A DNA stretch of 63,848 bases. Source: Bacteroidetes bacterium RIFCSPLOWO2_12_FULL_35_15 (lineage in GTDB: Bacteria; Bacteroidota; Bacteroidia; 2-12-FULL-35-15). Below are positions 25,823 to 33,939 of this stretch, one piece after another. The notes below the pieces were generated by a model that worked only from the letters and a program-made list of their open reading frames with translations, had not been told where the DNA came from and ran no database searches. Within the stretch, counting starts at the first letter, position 1, and each line of letters opens with the position of its first letter. The translations under genes were made by a program, and so were the position numbers. Where the stretch lies: NCBI GenBank assembly GCA_001769385.1, contig MEPB01000008.1, positions 1 through 63,848 on the forward strand, given 5' to 3'.

Positions 25823-26698
25823 TTATTCTTCAATCACAGCATCTCCAACATATTTTCTATCTTTATAAACAGCTATACGTATTAATATGCCATCACTGCT
25901 ATAATAATATACTTTCCCATCAATCAGGCGATTTTTGCTGAATGTGCCATCTTTTGATACTTGTTTGTTCGAGTTATATAATTTCCAATAACCTTCACCA
26001 TTAAATACTTTCCCGAGATTATCTTTTTCATTTTTCTGCGGAATTATAGGTGGAGCCTCCACTTTCTCTTCCTGTTTTTTTATTCCAATTGTTTTTTTAG
26101 GCTCATATGTTTTTGTTGTTGCAGGATCAATATTCCCATCATTAAAATTCTTTTCTGATTTAATATCACCATTTTCATAATATTCTTTTACAAGACCAGC
26201 TTCTCTACCTCCCGCCCAGTTTCCTTCAATCATAGTTTGACCGTTCTCATAAAAATATTTTTGTGAACCTTCACGTTTTCCGGTTGCATTGAATTTAAAT
26301 TCTTGCTGAACCTGACCATTTTCATAATATAATTTATAGTCCCCAACCCAACGATTATTTTTCCATAAACCTTCCTCTTTGATTTTTCCATTATCATGGT
26401 ACATAATTGCATAACCGCTAGGACGATTATTTTCATAAGTGATTTTGCTTTTTAAATTGTTGTTAGGGTAATATTCCTTCCAGATACCAATCTTTTTGCT
26501 ATCAAGATATTTCCCTTCTTCCACTTTTTGGTTATCTGTGTAGTCAGATTTATGAATCATACTATTTAAAATGATCCATTTGCCTTGTCTTTTGCCTGTA
26601 GCATCTGTAAAATTATGAGTAGTATCATTATTGACTAAAGACTGAGCATTTGCAGTTTTACAAACGAGGAATAACATTATTAAAATATATTTTTTCAT
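25823..26698 (-). CDS. Secreted MORN-repeat / YwqK-like protein
   Basis: Start set at MKKYILIMLFLVCKTANAQS, an N-terminal signal peptide with cleavage after AQA-like NAQ; the longer frame upstream adds non-signal sequence. The body carries repeated strands such as WKEYYPNNNLKSKITYENN, LYYENGQVQQEFKFN, KYFYENGQTMIEGNW and EYYENGDIKSEKNF, the MORN-variant repeats of the YwqK family. About 292 aa. In Bacteroidota these are common exported proteins of unknown function; the name 'antitoxin' used for some YwqK proteins is not supported here. Confidence 0.78.
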   Translation of the reverse strand: MKKYILIMLFLVCKTANAQSLVNNDTTHNFTDATGKRQGKWIILNSMIHKSDYTDNQKVEEGKYLDSKKIGIWKEYYPNNNLKSKITYENNRPSGYAIMYHDNGKIKEEGLWKNNRWVGDYKLYYENGQVQQEFKFNATGKREGSQKYFYENGQTMIEGNWAGGREAGLVKEYYENGDIKSEKNFNDGNIDPATTKTYEPKKTIGIKKQEEKVEAPPIIPQKNEKDNLGKVFNGEGYWKLYNSNKQVSKDGTFSKNRLIDGKVYYYSSDGILIRIAVYKDRKYVGDAVIEE

Positions 26699-26759
26699 TG
26701 GAGTAGATAATTTTATTCTATTATGTTCTTTCACAATACTGTAGATTTTAAATTTAATC

Positions 26760-27092
26760 TTACTTTTTGCAATATTTTCCGATTGTTTCACCGCCATCTA
26801 AACAACTATCATCATCGATAATAAATGTAAAACGCTGTATTCCCACAGATGCTTTACCGGATAAAATTATCTCAACTTCATTATCCTCTGTTGTATAAGT
26901 GCCTTCCAATATATCATTTTTTGTGAAAATTTGCACTGTATTGTCTGAATAAAATATTAATTGTTGCGAGTATACTCCATGGGATAAGAAGATTCCTTTA
27001 TTGCTTGGTTCATATGTACCATTCACCTTGCCTGTGCAAGAGGCAAGAAATAGGACGAACATAATTATTAAAAACAGGTTTATTATTTTCAA
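26760..27092 (-). CDS. Lipoprotein, 110 aa
   Basis: Signal peptide MKIINLFLIIMFVLFLASC with a lipobox LASC, so the mature protein is lipid-anchored at Cys19. The rest is a small beta-sheet protein (TYEPSNKGIF, YSDNTVQIFTKNDILEGTYT, VEIILSGKASVG) resembling lipocalin-like small lipoproteins. It ends 61 bases before the start of the YwqK-like gene. Confidence 0.72.
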   Translation of the reverse strand: MKIINLFLIIMFVLFLASCTGKVNGTYEPSNKGIFLSHGVYSQQLIFYSDNTVQIFTKNDILEGTYTTEDNEVEIILSGKASVGIQRFTFIIDDDSCLDGGETIGKYCKK

Positions 27093-27194
27093 TTGCTGTA
27101 TTTCGGTGCAATATTTAATTTCGTAGGTTTATTTATTTTCGCCTATTTTTTATCGGATTTTCGGCTTGCTCCGTTTTTAAAATTGATGAAAAAA

Positions 27195-27479
27195 TTATTG
27201 ACCACAAGTTTCCTTTACATTTGCAGAAACTAATATACAGTTATCTAAAATTTCTAATTCTCCTGCACTTTTATTGTGTGTATTGCATAATGGTATAATA
27301 TACCAACTCATATCTGAGGTAGTGTTTTGCACATGTGCACCAACTAAATCTGTATTAGTACAATTTTTCTCAACACAATAATTCGTTTTTTGCTTGCTAT
27401 GTATTTTCCAATGATCTATCCAACTTCCGCATTTACATATATTACCAGAAGTGCCATTAATGTTTTTAATTTTTGCCAT
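27195..27479 (-). CDS. HNH-like zinc-binding small protein, 94 aa
   Basis: CKCGSWIDHWKIHS, YCVEKNCTNTDLVGAHVQ and WYIIPLCNTHNKSAGEL form a Cys/His framework like that of HNH/treble-clef nucleases (GAHV, then P-L-C-x2-H-N). No signal peptide. The layout is that of an HNH fold that may or may not be catalytic. Stands alone with the C-terminus ending in SANVKETCGQ. Role unknown; HNH-like proteins of this size occur as accessory or defence genes. Confidence 0.6.
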   Translation of the reverse strand: MAKIKNINGTSGNICKCGSWIDHWKIHSKQKTNYCVEKNCTNTDLVGAHVQNTTSDMSWYIIPLCNTHNKSAGELEILDNCILVSANVKETCGQ

Positions 27480-27559
27480 TGTTTTTTAGTTGTTAGAAGC
27501 CATCACAACCTCCCAAAAGGGAAGGAGTTGCAAGACCTGTTATTTATCAATGATTAGCT

Positions 27560-27814
27560 TTATTGTTGCTGTTCCTTTATAAGTGTTTTCTTGTCAATTA
27601 AAAAACAGTAAATCATGGGAAGAATCCCGAGTGTATTTAAAATGGCAAGTGCCACGAACCAGCCTAGATGATTGTTACGTGCAGCTTTCCACATTGAAAT
27701 CAATTTCCATACTGCATCCCATAAACAGAGAATGATAATAACCCAAAACAGCCAGTGGTTTAGGTGAAGGATTTCTTTCATCTGATGAATACTTTCTTTA
27801 AGTTGTTCTTTCAC
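27560..27814 (-). CDS. DUF5652-like membrane protein, 84 aa
   Basis: Two transmembrane helices (about HWLFWVIIILCLWDAVWKLI and GWFVALAILNTLGILPMIYC) joined by a short basic loop SMWKAARNNH, with charged termini. This is the DUF5652 layout. Function unknown. Followed downstream by the 94-aa HNH-like gene after 80 bases. Confidence 0.7.
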   Translation of the reverse strand: MKEQLKESIHQMKEILHLNHWLFWVIIILCLWDAVWKLISMWKAARNNHLGWFVALAILNTLGILPMIYCFLIDKKTLIKEQQQ

Positions 27815-27857
27815 GGTGTTTTTTGGTTTTATTATTTATTTGAAATAGATTTTAAAA

Positions 27858-28358
27858 CTATTTTTTCTTCTTTCCTTTTATAGTTCCTGTAAAATTATAT
27901 TCTTTTTTCGTTTTACCTTTTTTGTTAGTCCAAACAGCAGTGCCTTCAATATCCTCTCCTGTTATTTTACCCGACCATTTTATAAGTTCCTCATCCGGAT
28001 TTTTCATTTCAGTTTCAAAATTAATTACAATACTTGCAGTGTTAGACGAGTCAATAGTTGCAGTATAAGGTGATGGAATAAATTTGTTATCGGTCTTCAT
28101 TAATTTTGAAGTGAACTTATCAGATTTAAAAGTTAGTTCATCACTCTCCGGTGCTGCCGCTTTTTTACCGCCTTGTGAAGTAAGTTCGATAGTAAACACT
28201 TTTCCTGCAAGAAGTTTATCAGATGGTGCTTTTTTTTCAGGTGCATCTTTCTTTTGAGCATAAGCACAGTTTGATAGTGTAAAAAATACACAAATACTAA
28301 GGAAACACAATAAACTTCGGTTGCTTTTTGATGTGAATTCGGTGGTTGTTTTTTTCAT
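27858..28358 (-). CDS. Secreted hypothetical protein, 166 aa
   Basis: N-terminal signal sequence (LLCFLSICVFFTLSNCAYAQ) and then a Lys-rich soluble domain with beta-strand pattern (KVFTIELTSQGG, DELTFKSDKFTSKLM, SIVINFETEM, WSGKITGEDIEGTAVW) and a Lys-only tail KGKKKK. Exported to periplasm or outside. Possibly a small beta-barrel of the lipocalin type; not recognised with confidence. Confidence 0.65.
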   Translation of the reverse strand: MKKTTTEFTSKSNRSLLCFLSICVFFTLSNCAYAQKKDAPEKKAPSDKLLAGKVFTIELTSQGGKKAAAPESDELTFKSDKFTSKLMKTDNKFIPSPYTATIDSSNTASIVINFETEMKNPDEELIKWSGKITGEDIEGTAVWTNKKGKTKKEYNFTGTIKGKKKK

Positions 28359-28422
28359 AATAGCTTTTGGGGTTTCATATTTGTTAGTTGAAAGTTGAAA
28401 AGTTCAATTTTGGTATTTAAAA

Positions 28423-28539
28423 TTATTTGTCAATTGATTTAAGTAGTTTTTTTTTATTCTCCTGTTTCCACCATTCCGAAGCCCAGTTTGTAAATTTATC
28501 CAAACCTTTACTCTGAATAATTAATGTTGTAAGAATTAT
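28423..28539 (-). pseudogene. Phasin C-terminal relic
   Basis: The minus strand reads IIQSKGLDKFTNWASEWWKQ then ENKKK and a stop, closely matching the C-terminus of the phasin-like protein at 10506-11099 (IQNKGLNKFTDWASDWWKQQ). The rest of that gene is missing. It sits in an otherwise gene-free gap, and shows that the second phasin type once had another copy here. Confidence 0.7.
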
Positions 28540-28649
28540 CAAAAAAATATAGTTCGTTTCAGTCAAGATTATAAAAGACTAAACCATAAAAGCTGTCGAT
28601 ATTCATAACGAATATACAATAATTTTCCATTTTGCCAAATATATTAGTG

Positions 28650-29030
28650 CTAAAGTCGAATTAGTTTTTCAACTGTTAATGGTTTTTCAATATAGCCAAA
28701 GTAATTGTTTTTTCTTTTTAACATTTCTATGTCAAATGGAAATAAAAAGGCTGAAAGTATATATATTGCAGTGCGCTTTTTTTCGATGTCCATTTTTTCA
28801 AATGCTTCCATGAACTCAAAACCGCTATTTTCCGGTAAATATAAGTTCAAAAAAATTAGTTGAGGCACTACCTTATTTTTCCTGAGAGACTCCAAAGCAT
28901 CTGTACTACTATAAAAAGAAACTATTTTACATTCATCAAAGAAATTTTCTAATATTCTTTGATGAATGTAATTATCGTTTCCATTATTGTCAATTAACAT
29001 AACTGCATTGCATTTTGGCGGAGTTGATTT
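28650..29030 (-). CDS. Stand-alone receiver-domain protein with altered phospho-site
   Basis: Start taken at MKSTPPKCNAVMLIDNNG, as the upstream frame is poorly supported. 127-aa CheY-like domain: VMLIDNNGND acidic pocket (partly lost, D-N-N), QLIFLNLYLPENSG at the phospho-acceptor, IYILSA and YIEKPLT (Lys). The acceptor Asp is replaced by Asn (FLN instead of FLD), and the acidic pair is weakened, so it probably cannot be phosphorylated normally. Paralogue of 29658-30065. Confidence 0.7.
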   Translation of the reverse strand, partial: KSTPPKCNAVMLIDNNGNDNYIHQRILENFFDECKIVSFYSSTDALESLRKNKVVPQLIFLNLYLPENSGFEFMEAFEKMDIEKKRTAIYILSAFLFPFDIEMLKRKNNYFGYIEKPLTVEKLIRL

Positions 29031-29130
29031 CATTCTATTAAGAGTGTTAATTTTATTTGAATAAACGCAGAATAAAATTAAACCAATTGCGGTTGCTGAA
29101 AAAAATCGGGCGTGAAACAATACCTACAAC

Positions 29131-29239
29131 CACTTCAGGAACCGCCAAGTCCCATCCACAGCATAAGCAAGTCCACGCCCTTTTCGGAGCGTTTCTCTTG
29201 CGTAGCTGTGGATTAAAATTAGTTGGCGGTTTTGAAGTG
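29131..29239. repeat. Long imperfect palindrome 1
   Basis: CACTTCAGGAACCGCCAA (29131-29148) pairs with TTGGCGGTTTTGAAGTG (29223-29239), and inside it ATCCACAGC (29154-29162) with GCTGTGGAT (29205-29213), plus weaker inner pairs. The folded shape recalls attC-like or REP-like extrahairpins. It lies upstream of the minus-strand receiver gene and shares architecture, not sequence, with palindromes 2 and 3. Confidence 0.7.
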
Positions 29240-29394
29240 ATTTCCAGCGAAACGCAATATGTTATTTAATTTTTTTCTCTATATTTTTTTGATAGTTTAA
29301 GCAAATGTATCTCATTTTTTTGTACGAAACAATTTTTAGTAAGCAGCGATCAGGAAGCTAATTGTGCAGTACCTGATCCGTTTTCCCTTTCTTT

Positions 29395-29668
29395 TATTAA
29401 TTTTACAAAAAAATCAGTATAAAAAAAGATATAGGGACATTATTCGATGAACTTTTAATCCGGTATATCAAAACCGTTGAGCAGAACATAAAAAAAAGAA
29501 TAAAAACGGCAAGGGATAAACCGCACATTCAGGCAGAGATCAGATCAGAAATAAATTTCAGTATACGTTGGGTGAAAATCGATACAACTAAAGCCAAACT
29601 ATCGGAAGTGTTTTTGGAGAGGTATAAACGAGGAGAAGAAACCGGAAAAATATTCGCTCATATCCCGT
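29395..29668 (+). pseudogene. Unassigned coding relic
   Basis: Open frame of about 90 codons after a TAA, without start codon: IGTLFDELLIRYIKTVEQ, IKTARDKPHIQAEIRSEI, WVKIDTTKAKLSEVFLE and KIFAHIP before the stop. It looks like real protein sequence (helical, charged) but no family is recognised. It overlaps the decayed 3' end of the receiver gene on the other strand, suggesting a junction near 29.69 kb. Confidence 0.3.
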
Positions 29669-30065
29669 AAAGTTTTTGGCGAAGACGTAGAGGATATTTT
29701 ACCTTTTCAAAGAATTGAGAATGGCAAAAGAATAACCCAACAAGGTTTTTATGTGTTTCTGCTTTGCCCTTGTCTTCGGGATTTACAGAAGCGGTAAGAA
29801 CAATAACTTTACAATCAAAAGGCAAGTTTAATTTCTCAAATCCTTTCAGAAAACCAAACCCATCCATCAAAGGCATATTAATATCTAAAAAAATATAATC
29901 GGGAATAAATATAGATGGAATGTTTTCCATCTTTTTTATATTTTTAAAATATTCCAAAGCATTGTTTGCATTTGTATGAACAAAAACATTTTCAGAAAAA
30001 AAATAATTCCTGATTAATCGTTCATTAATGAAATTGTCGATTGTTTGGTCGTCAATAAGCATCAC
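29658..30065 (-). pseudogene. Receiver-domain protein with lesions at both ends
   Basis: CheY-like core with VMLIDDQTID, DYIFLDINMPLMDGFGF and VIVLTASVNPEDKGKA, so the phospho-site is normal here. The expected N-terminus (MTPTNQTFKCNSVMLID, matching the paralogue's MKSTPPKCNAVMLID) is out of frame by one tetranucleotide unit in a CCAA repeat right after the ATG at 30103-ish; the frame listed uses an internal GTG. The last 30 residues (GLFFCHSQFFEKVK...) do not match a receiver C-terminus, indicating another lesion. Probably a pseudogene or phase-variable gene. Confidence 0.6.
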
Positions 30066-30077
30066 AGAATTACACTT

Positions 30078-30098
30078 GAAAGTTTGGTTGGTTGGTTG
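30078..30098 (-). repeat. Tetranucleotide repeat at the start of the receiver gene
   Basis: On the minus strand, ATGACT is followed by CCAACCAACCAACCAAAC. With the present number of CCAA units the ATG is out of frame with the receiver domain; with one unit fewer it is in frame. Such short repeats in start regions can switch genes on and off by slippage. Confidence 0.55.
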
Positions 30099-30160
30099 GA
30101 GTCATTTTTTAGGGTTTAAAACCCACCTAAAAAATGGTGGGTGCGGTAACTGAACTTGTC

Positions 30161-30272
30161 TAAGTCCACAGGTACCGCGAAGCACCCTAACCTAAAGCAA
30201 GACAGCCCGCACCCATATAAGGGAATCGGGCTGCATCTTTAGGTTAGTTTGAAATTCGCGGTTTCGTGGACT
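30161..30272. repeat. Long imperfect palindrome 2
   Basis: TAAGTCCAC, ACCGCGAA, CTAACCTAAAG and GCCCG in the left arm pair in register with CGGGC, CTTTAGGTTAG, TTCGCGGT and GTGGACT in the right arm. Arms of roughly 45 bases each around a CACCCATATAAGGG loop. A second hairpin (ACCCACC/GGTGGGT, 30121-30142) is next to it. Lies just past the end of the B12 operon, so it may also stop its transcription. Confidence 0.75.
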
Positions 30273-30424
30273 AAGAGGCAGCTATTAAAAGCTATTTATA
30301 AATTTCTTTGCTGTTTCGTATTTAATTTTTGTTTAGGTAAAACTACAAAAAATAGATTATCTCGTTTTTTAATTATTCCAAATCGGCTAGTTCTTTTAAA
30401 TATGCGTTGTAATGTTGCTTACTG

Positions 30425-30949
30425 TCAATAGCTCTTAAATTTAATAATTTCCCCATATTCGACATTTTCAAACATTATTTTTTCAAGAGGTACACTATTT
30501 AGTACATTCATTGCACAACGAATTATGCCAGCATGTGTAATAATCAGAACTTTTGTGAAATTTTGTTTTTTAAGTTCGTTTAAAAAAGCGGAAACCCTGT
30601 CCACTAAATCAATTAAACTTTCACCTCTAGGTGGTGCGATTGTTATGTAATTTTCCATCCAATTGCTTAAATCCATTTGGTTGATGTCATCCCATTTTTT
30701 TCCTTCCCAATCGCCAAAACTGATCTCCATTAATCGGTCATCAAAATTAACATTCTCAGAAATTTGTTCGGCTAATAGTTTACATCTTTTAAGTGGGCTA
30801 GAAAAAACAAGGTCGTAATTATTTTCTAAGCTGTTTATAATCTGTTCATGGTGTGCCTTATAATCATCAGGAATTCCGACATCTAATTGCCCATAACAGA
30901 TTCCTTTTTCTGCACTCGTTTCAATATGTCTTACGAAATGAATTTCCAT
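30425..30949 (-). CDS. cobC: Alpha-ribazole phosphatase (CobC), histidine phosphatase family
   Basis: Removes the phosphate of alpha-ribazole-5'-phosphate (or of adenosylcobalamin 5'-phosphate) in the nucleotide loop pathway. Histidine phosphatase motif FVRHIETSAEKGICYGQ with the phospho-His at H7, SSPLKRC, the GDWEGKKW region and the second catalytic His in IITHAGIIRC. 174 aa. Overlaps the end of cobS by 19 bases, so it is co-translated with it. Last gene of the B12 operon. Confidence 0.9.
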   Translation of the reverse strand: MEIHFVRHIETSAEKGICYGQLDVGIPDDYKAHHEQIINSLENNYDLVFSSPLKRCKLLAEQISENVNFDDRLMEISFGDWEGKKWDDINQMDLSNWMENYITIAPPRGESLIDLVDRVSAFLNELKKQNFTKVLIITHAGIIRCAMNVLNSVPLEKIMFENVEYGEIIKFKSY

Positions 30950-31698
30950 AATAGAATATAGAAAAGATAAAATCCTACTTCACAAATTTGCTGAGTAGCG
31001 CCTAAACAATCGCCTGTATAACCACCTATCCATTTTTTATAATAACGACCGAGAAAGATTTTAATAATATAAACTGGTATAATAAGAATGAAAACAAAAA
31101 TGTTTTTGAATACCAGTAAAGCTGAAACACCAAAGAAAAGGGTTAACATAAAATTGCCAACGCCTAGTGATTTTGCAATAGGTTTAGCTTTACTGTCTTC
31201 ATTTTCCCTAACATAGTCATGCGTTAAAATAAAAGAAGCAGCACAAAAACGACTGTATGCATGAGCCGAAAAAATAACAAACGGAATTGCTTTACTTTCT
31301 ATGCTTAATAAAAGGTAAAACTTAAATAAGAATAAACAAATCAATCCAATAACACCGTAAGCCCCTACACGACTATCTTTCATGATGTCGAGAATTTTTT
31401 GTTTTGTCCAACCGCCACCAAAGCCATCACAGACATCTGCAAAACCGTCTTCATGAAACGCTCCTGTCATTAATATTCCAGTTATAAAAGATATTATAAG
31501 CGCAAGCTCTTTGGTTAAAAAAAACGAAGTTGCATAAAAGACTAAAGCACATGATCCGCCAACTATCCAACCAATCAATGGAAAATAGCGAGTTGACTTA
31601 TTTAAATACGCTGCCTCATGATTAACCCATTTGGGGCAAGGAATGCGTGTATAAAACATTACAGCAGTAAAAAATATTTTCAGTTCATTTTTAAGCAT
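30931..31698 (-). CDS. cobS: Adenosylcobinamide-GDP ribazoletransferase (CobS)
   Basis: Integral membrane enzyme that joins adenosylcobinamide-GDP with alpha-ribazole(-phosphate). Typical start (FFTAVMFYTRIPCP), Asp-rich active site GAFHEDGFADVCDGFGGGWT and several transmembrane helices (for example LALIISFITGILM and FMLTLFFGVSALLVF). The C-terminal GDCLGATQQICEVGFYLF is also diagnostic. 255 aa. Overlaps cobT by eight bases. Confidence 0.95.
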   Translation of the reverse strand: MLKNELKIFFTAVMFYTRIPCPKWVNHEAAYLNKSTRYFPLIGWIVGGSCALVFYATSFFLTKELALIISFITGILMTGAFHEDGFADVCDGFGGGWTKQKILDIMKDSRVGAYGVIGLICLFLFKFYLLLSIESKAIPFVIFSAHAYSRFCAASFILTHDYVRENEDSKAKPIAKSLGVGNFMLTLFFGVSALLVFKNIFVFILIIPVYIIKIFLGRYYKKWIGGYTGDCLGATQQICEVGFYLFYILLWKFIS

Positions 31699-32746
31699 TT
31701 ACCGAAACTTCTTCTTTGTTACTTACTCCTGCCCTTTCAAAACTTGCCATTTCATTTAAAAAGGCTACAGCGGATTGAATAACAGGGTAGGCAATAGCGC
31801 AGCCTGTTCCTTCTCCCAATCTCATATCCAATTTCATCAAAGGATCTGCTCCAAGATGACCTAACATTAAAGCATGTCCCTTTTCGTTTGATTGATGACA
31901 AAAAATAGCATAATCTAAAATACCGGAATTGATTTTACTTGCAACTAAAAATGCTGATGTAGCAATAAATCCGTCAACTAATATTGTCATTTTATTCTCA
32001 GCTGCCTGCAACATAGCCCCACAAATTTGAGCAATTTCAAACCCTCCGTAGGTAGCAAGTGTTTTTAATATTGTATCAGGGTTTCCTTGTTTTTTTATTG
32101 CCAATGAGAGAATTTCTATTTTTTTATTTATTCCTTCGGAGTCAAGCCCTGTTCCTTTTCCAACACAATTATCTATTGGAATATTGCACAAAAGACTCAT
32201 TAGTACGCTTGCAGATGATGTATTGCCGATTCCCATTTCGCCAAAGCCAATTACATTACAGCCGCTTTTATATATTTCATTAACGATAACAGATCCTCTA
32301 TCAATACATTTTTGAGCTTCTTTAATGGTCATCGCAGGTTCTTGTAGAAAGCTTTTGGTTCCCATTCCAATTTTTGAATCTACAACATTCAACCCATGAG
32401 GAAATATATAGTTTACTCCTGCATCAACAACTTTTAAATTGATCTTATTTTGTTTGCAAAATACATTTATCGCTGCGCCTCCATTAATGAAATTCATCAC
32501 CATTTGAAAGGTAACTTCCTGCGGATATGCACTCACACCTTCATTCGTGATTCCGTGATCGCCAGCAAAGACAACAATATGCGGATTTTTTAATTCAGGT
32601 GATAATGTGTTTTGGACAAGTCCGATTTGCAAAGCAATTTTTTCTAATTGTCCTAGAGCACCAAGAGGCTTTGTTTTAAAGCCAATTTTATGTTTTAACC
32701 CTTCTTCAATATTTTTTGACAAAGGTTCAATGTTAAATGTTTTCAT
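31691..32746 (-). CDS. cobT: Nicotinate-nucleotide:DMB phosphoribosyltransferase (CobT)
   Basis: Activates the lower ligand by making alpha-ribazole 5'-phosphate from dimethylbenzimidazole and nicotinate mononucleotide. Motifs: KTKPLGALGQLE at the N-terminus, VVFAGDHGITNEGVSAYPQ, GEMGIGNTSSAS, and the catalytic Glu region MRLGEGTGCAIAYP. 351 aa, usual length. Next to bluB, which supplies DMB. Confidence 0.95.
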   Translation of the reverse strand: MKTFNIEPLSKNIEEGLKHKIGFKTKPLGALGQLEKIALQIGLVQNTLSPELKNPHIVVFAGDHGITNEGVSAYPQEVTFQMVMNFINGGAAINVFCKQNKINLKVVDAGVNYIFPHGLNVVDSKIGMGTKSFLQEPAMTIKEAQKCIDRGSVIVNEIYKSGCNVIGFGEMGIGNTSSASVLMSLLCNIPIDNCVGKGTGLDSEGINKKIEILSLAIKKQGNPDTILKTLATYGGFEIAQICGAMLQAAENKMTILVDGFIATSAFLVASKINSGILDYAIFCHQSNEKGHALMLGHLGADPLMKLDMRLGEGTGCAIAYPVIQSAVAFLNEMASFERAGVSNKEEVSVNA

Positions 32747-33401
32747 GTTTTTGTATTTTATATTTATTGTTAATGATAACGTTGTTCATTAGTTTGCGGC
32801 TTTCCCATTTTATAATTTCAAGTTCCGGTTTTTCAAGAAACTCTACTACATGCCCTATGCAGAGATAGGCTACAAGTTGATTTTCTGCCGGAGCATTTAA
32901 AATCCGTTTTATCTTTCTTGGATTTATAAGACTTACCCATCCAATTCCTATATTTAAAGCACGTGCCATCAACCACATATTTTGTACGGCACACACCACG
33001 CTGTATAATCCCGTTTCTTTCATACTGGTTTGACCAAGCACAGGGTCTTTGGATTTTTTATAAAAAACGGCAATGTTAACAGGAGCTTCTGTAATACCTT
33101 CTAATTTTAATTGTAAGTATTGCTTTTGTTTTTTACCTTTAAAATAGGTAGCGCCCTTCTGATTTTCTTCATTAAAACTTTGCTTAACTTGTTCTTTAAT
33201 ACTTTGCTCTTTTACTATTACAAATTCCCAGGGCTGTGAAAACCCTACAGAAGGAGCGTTTAATGCAGCATATAGAATTTTTTCAATTACAGCATCACTT
33301 AGCGGAGTTTGCAAAAATTTATTCCCTCTAATATCTCTACGATGAAGAATTATTTCTTCTAGTACTTTAGCTTCGTCTTTGTTGAATATTCTTTGTTTCA
33401 T
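32733..33401 (-). CDS. bluB: 5,6-dimethylbenzimidazole synthase (BluB)
   Basis: Flavin-destructase that turns reduced FMN and O2 into 5,6-dimethylbenzimidazole, the lower ligand of B12. Nitroreductase fold with BluB-specific segments: LHRRDIRGNKFLQTPL, AALNAPSVGFSQPWEFV, GQTSMKETGLYSVVCAVQN, GIGWVSLINPRKI and the YLCIGHVVEF strand. 222 aa. Its presence implies the organism sees oxygen. The gene overlaps the start of cobT by 14 bases. Confidence 0.92.
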   Translation of the reverse strand: MKQRIFNKDEAKVLEEIILHRRDIRGNKFLQTPLSDAVIEKILYAALNAPSVGFSQPWEFVIVKEQSIKEQVKQSFNEENQKGATYFKGKKQKQYLQLKLEGITEAPVNIAVFYKKSKDPVLGQTSMKETGLYSVVCAVQNMWLMARALNIGIGWVSLINPRKIKRILNAPAENQLVAYLCIGHVVEFLEKPELEIIKWESRKLMNNVIINNKYKIQKHENI

Positions 33402-33432
33402 TTGATATTTGAAGTAGGTTCTTTCTCTTTTC

Positions 33433-33939
33433 TTAACTTTTTATAATAACTGGAATTCCAGACACCATTAAAACAACCTGATTTGCTTTTGCCGCGATAT
33501 ATTGATTCATCCATCCCTGAATCTCAACAAATTTTCTTCCTATTTCTGTTTGGGCATGAACTCCCATTCCAATTTCATTTGAAATGATGATAAGCGTAGA
33601 ATCTGTTTTTATTAACTTTTCAAACTCCTCTTTTGCCTTTTTTAACGATTCTTCAACGTTGTATTTAGAATCTATGTAAAAATTAGTAAGCCAAAGAGTA
33701 ACACAATCAATCACTGCTACTTTATCTTTCAAATCAATTTTACTAAGTTCTTTTTCTTCTTCTATGCTTGTCCATCTTTCATCACGTTCGTTTTTATGAC
33801 GTTGAATTCTTTTTTCAAAATCTTGATCCCAAGACCTTGCTGTAGCAACATAAACAGGTGCATCAGATAAGGAAAGAGCAAGCTGTTGTGCATACCTGCT
33901 TTTCCCGGAACGTTCTCCCCCTGTGATGAAATAAATCAT
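33433..33939 (-). CDS. cobU: Adenosylcobinamide kinase / guanylyltransferase (CobU)
   Basis: Bifunctional enzyme that phosphorylates adenosylcobinamide and transfers GMP to it. P-loop GGERSGKSRYAQ at residues 7-18, guanylylated-His region QRHKNERDERWTSIEE, VIDCVTLWLTNF and SNEIGMGVHAQTEIGRKFVE. 168 aa. Its ATG overlaps the stop codon of a 50-aa ORF upstream (ATGA), pointing to coupled translation. Confidence 0.95.
   Translation of the reverse strand: MIYFITGGERSGKSRYAQQLALSLSDAPVYVATARSWDQDFEKRIQRHKNERDERWTSIEEEKELSKIDLKDKVAVIDCVTLWLTNFYIDSKYNVEESLKKAKEEFEKLIKTDSTLIIISNEIGMGVHAQTEIGRKFVEIQGWMNQYIAAKANQVVLMVSGIPVIIKS

Noticed and set aside
25823-26698. Toxin-antitoxin system suggested by YwqK similarity
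   Set aside because: The protein is exported and has no toxin gene next to it; MORN-variant repeats are widespread in secreted proteins.
29131-30272. True integron attC array
   Set aside because: No integrase is seen and the RYYYAAC/GTTRRRY core boxes are not clear, so only the structural similarity is reported.
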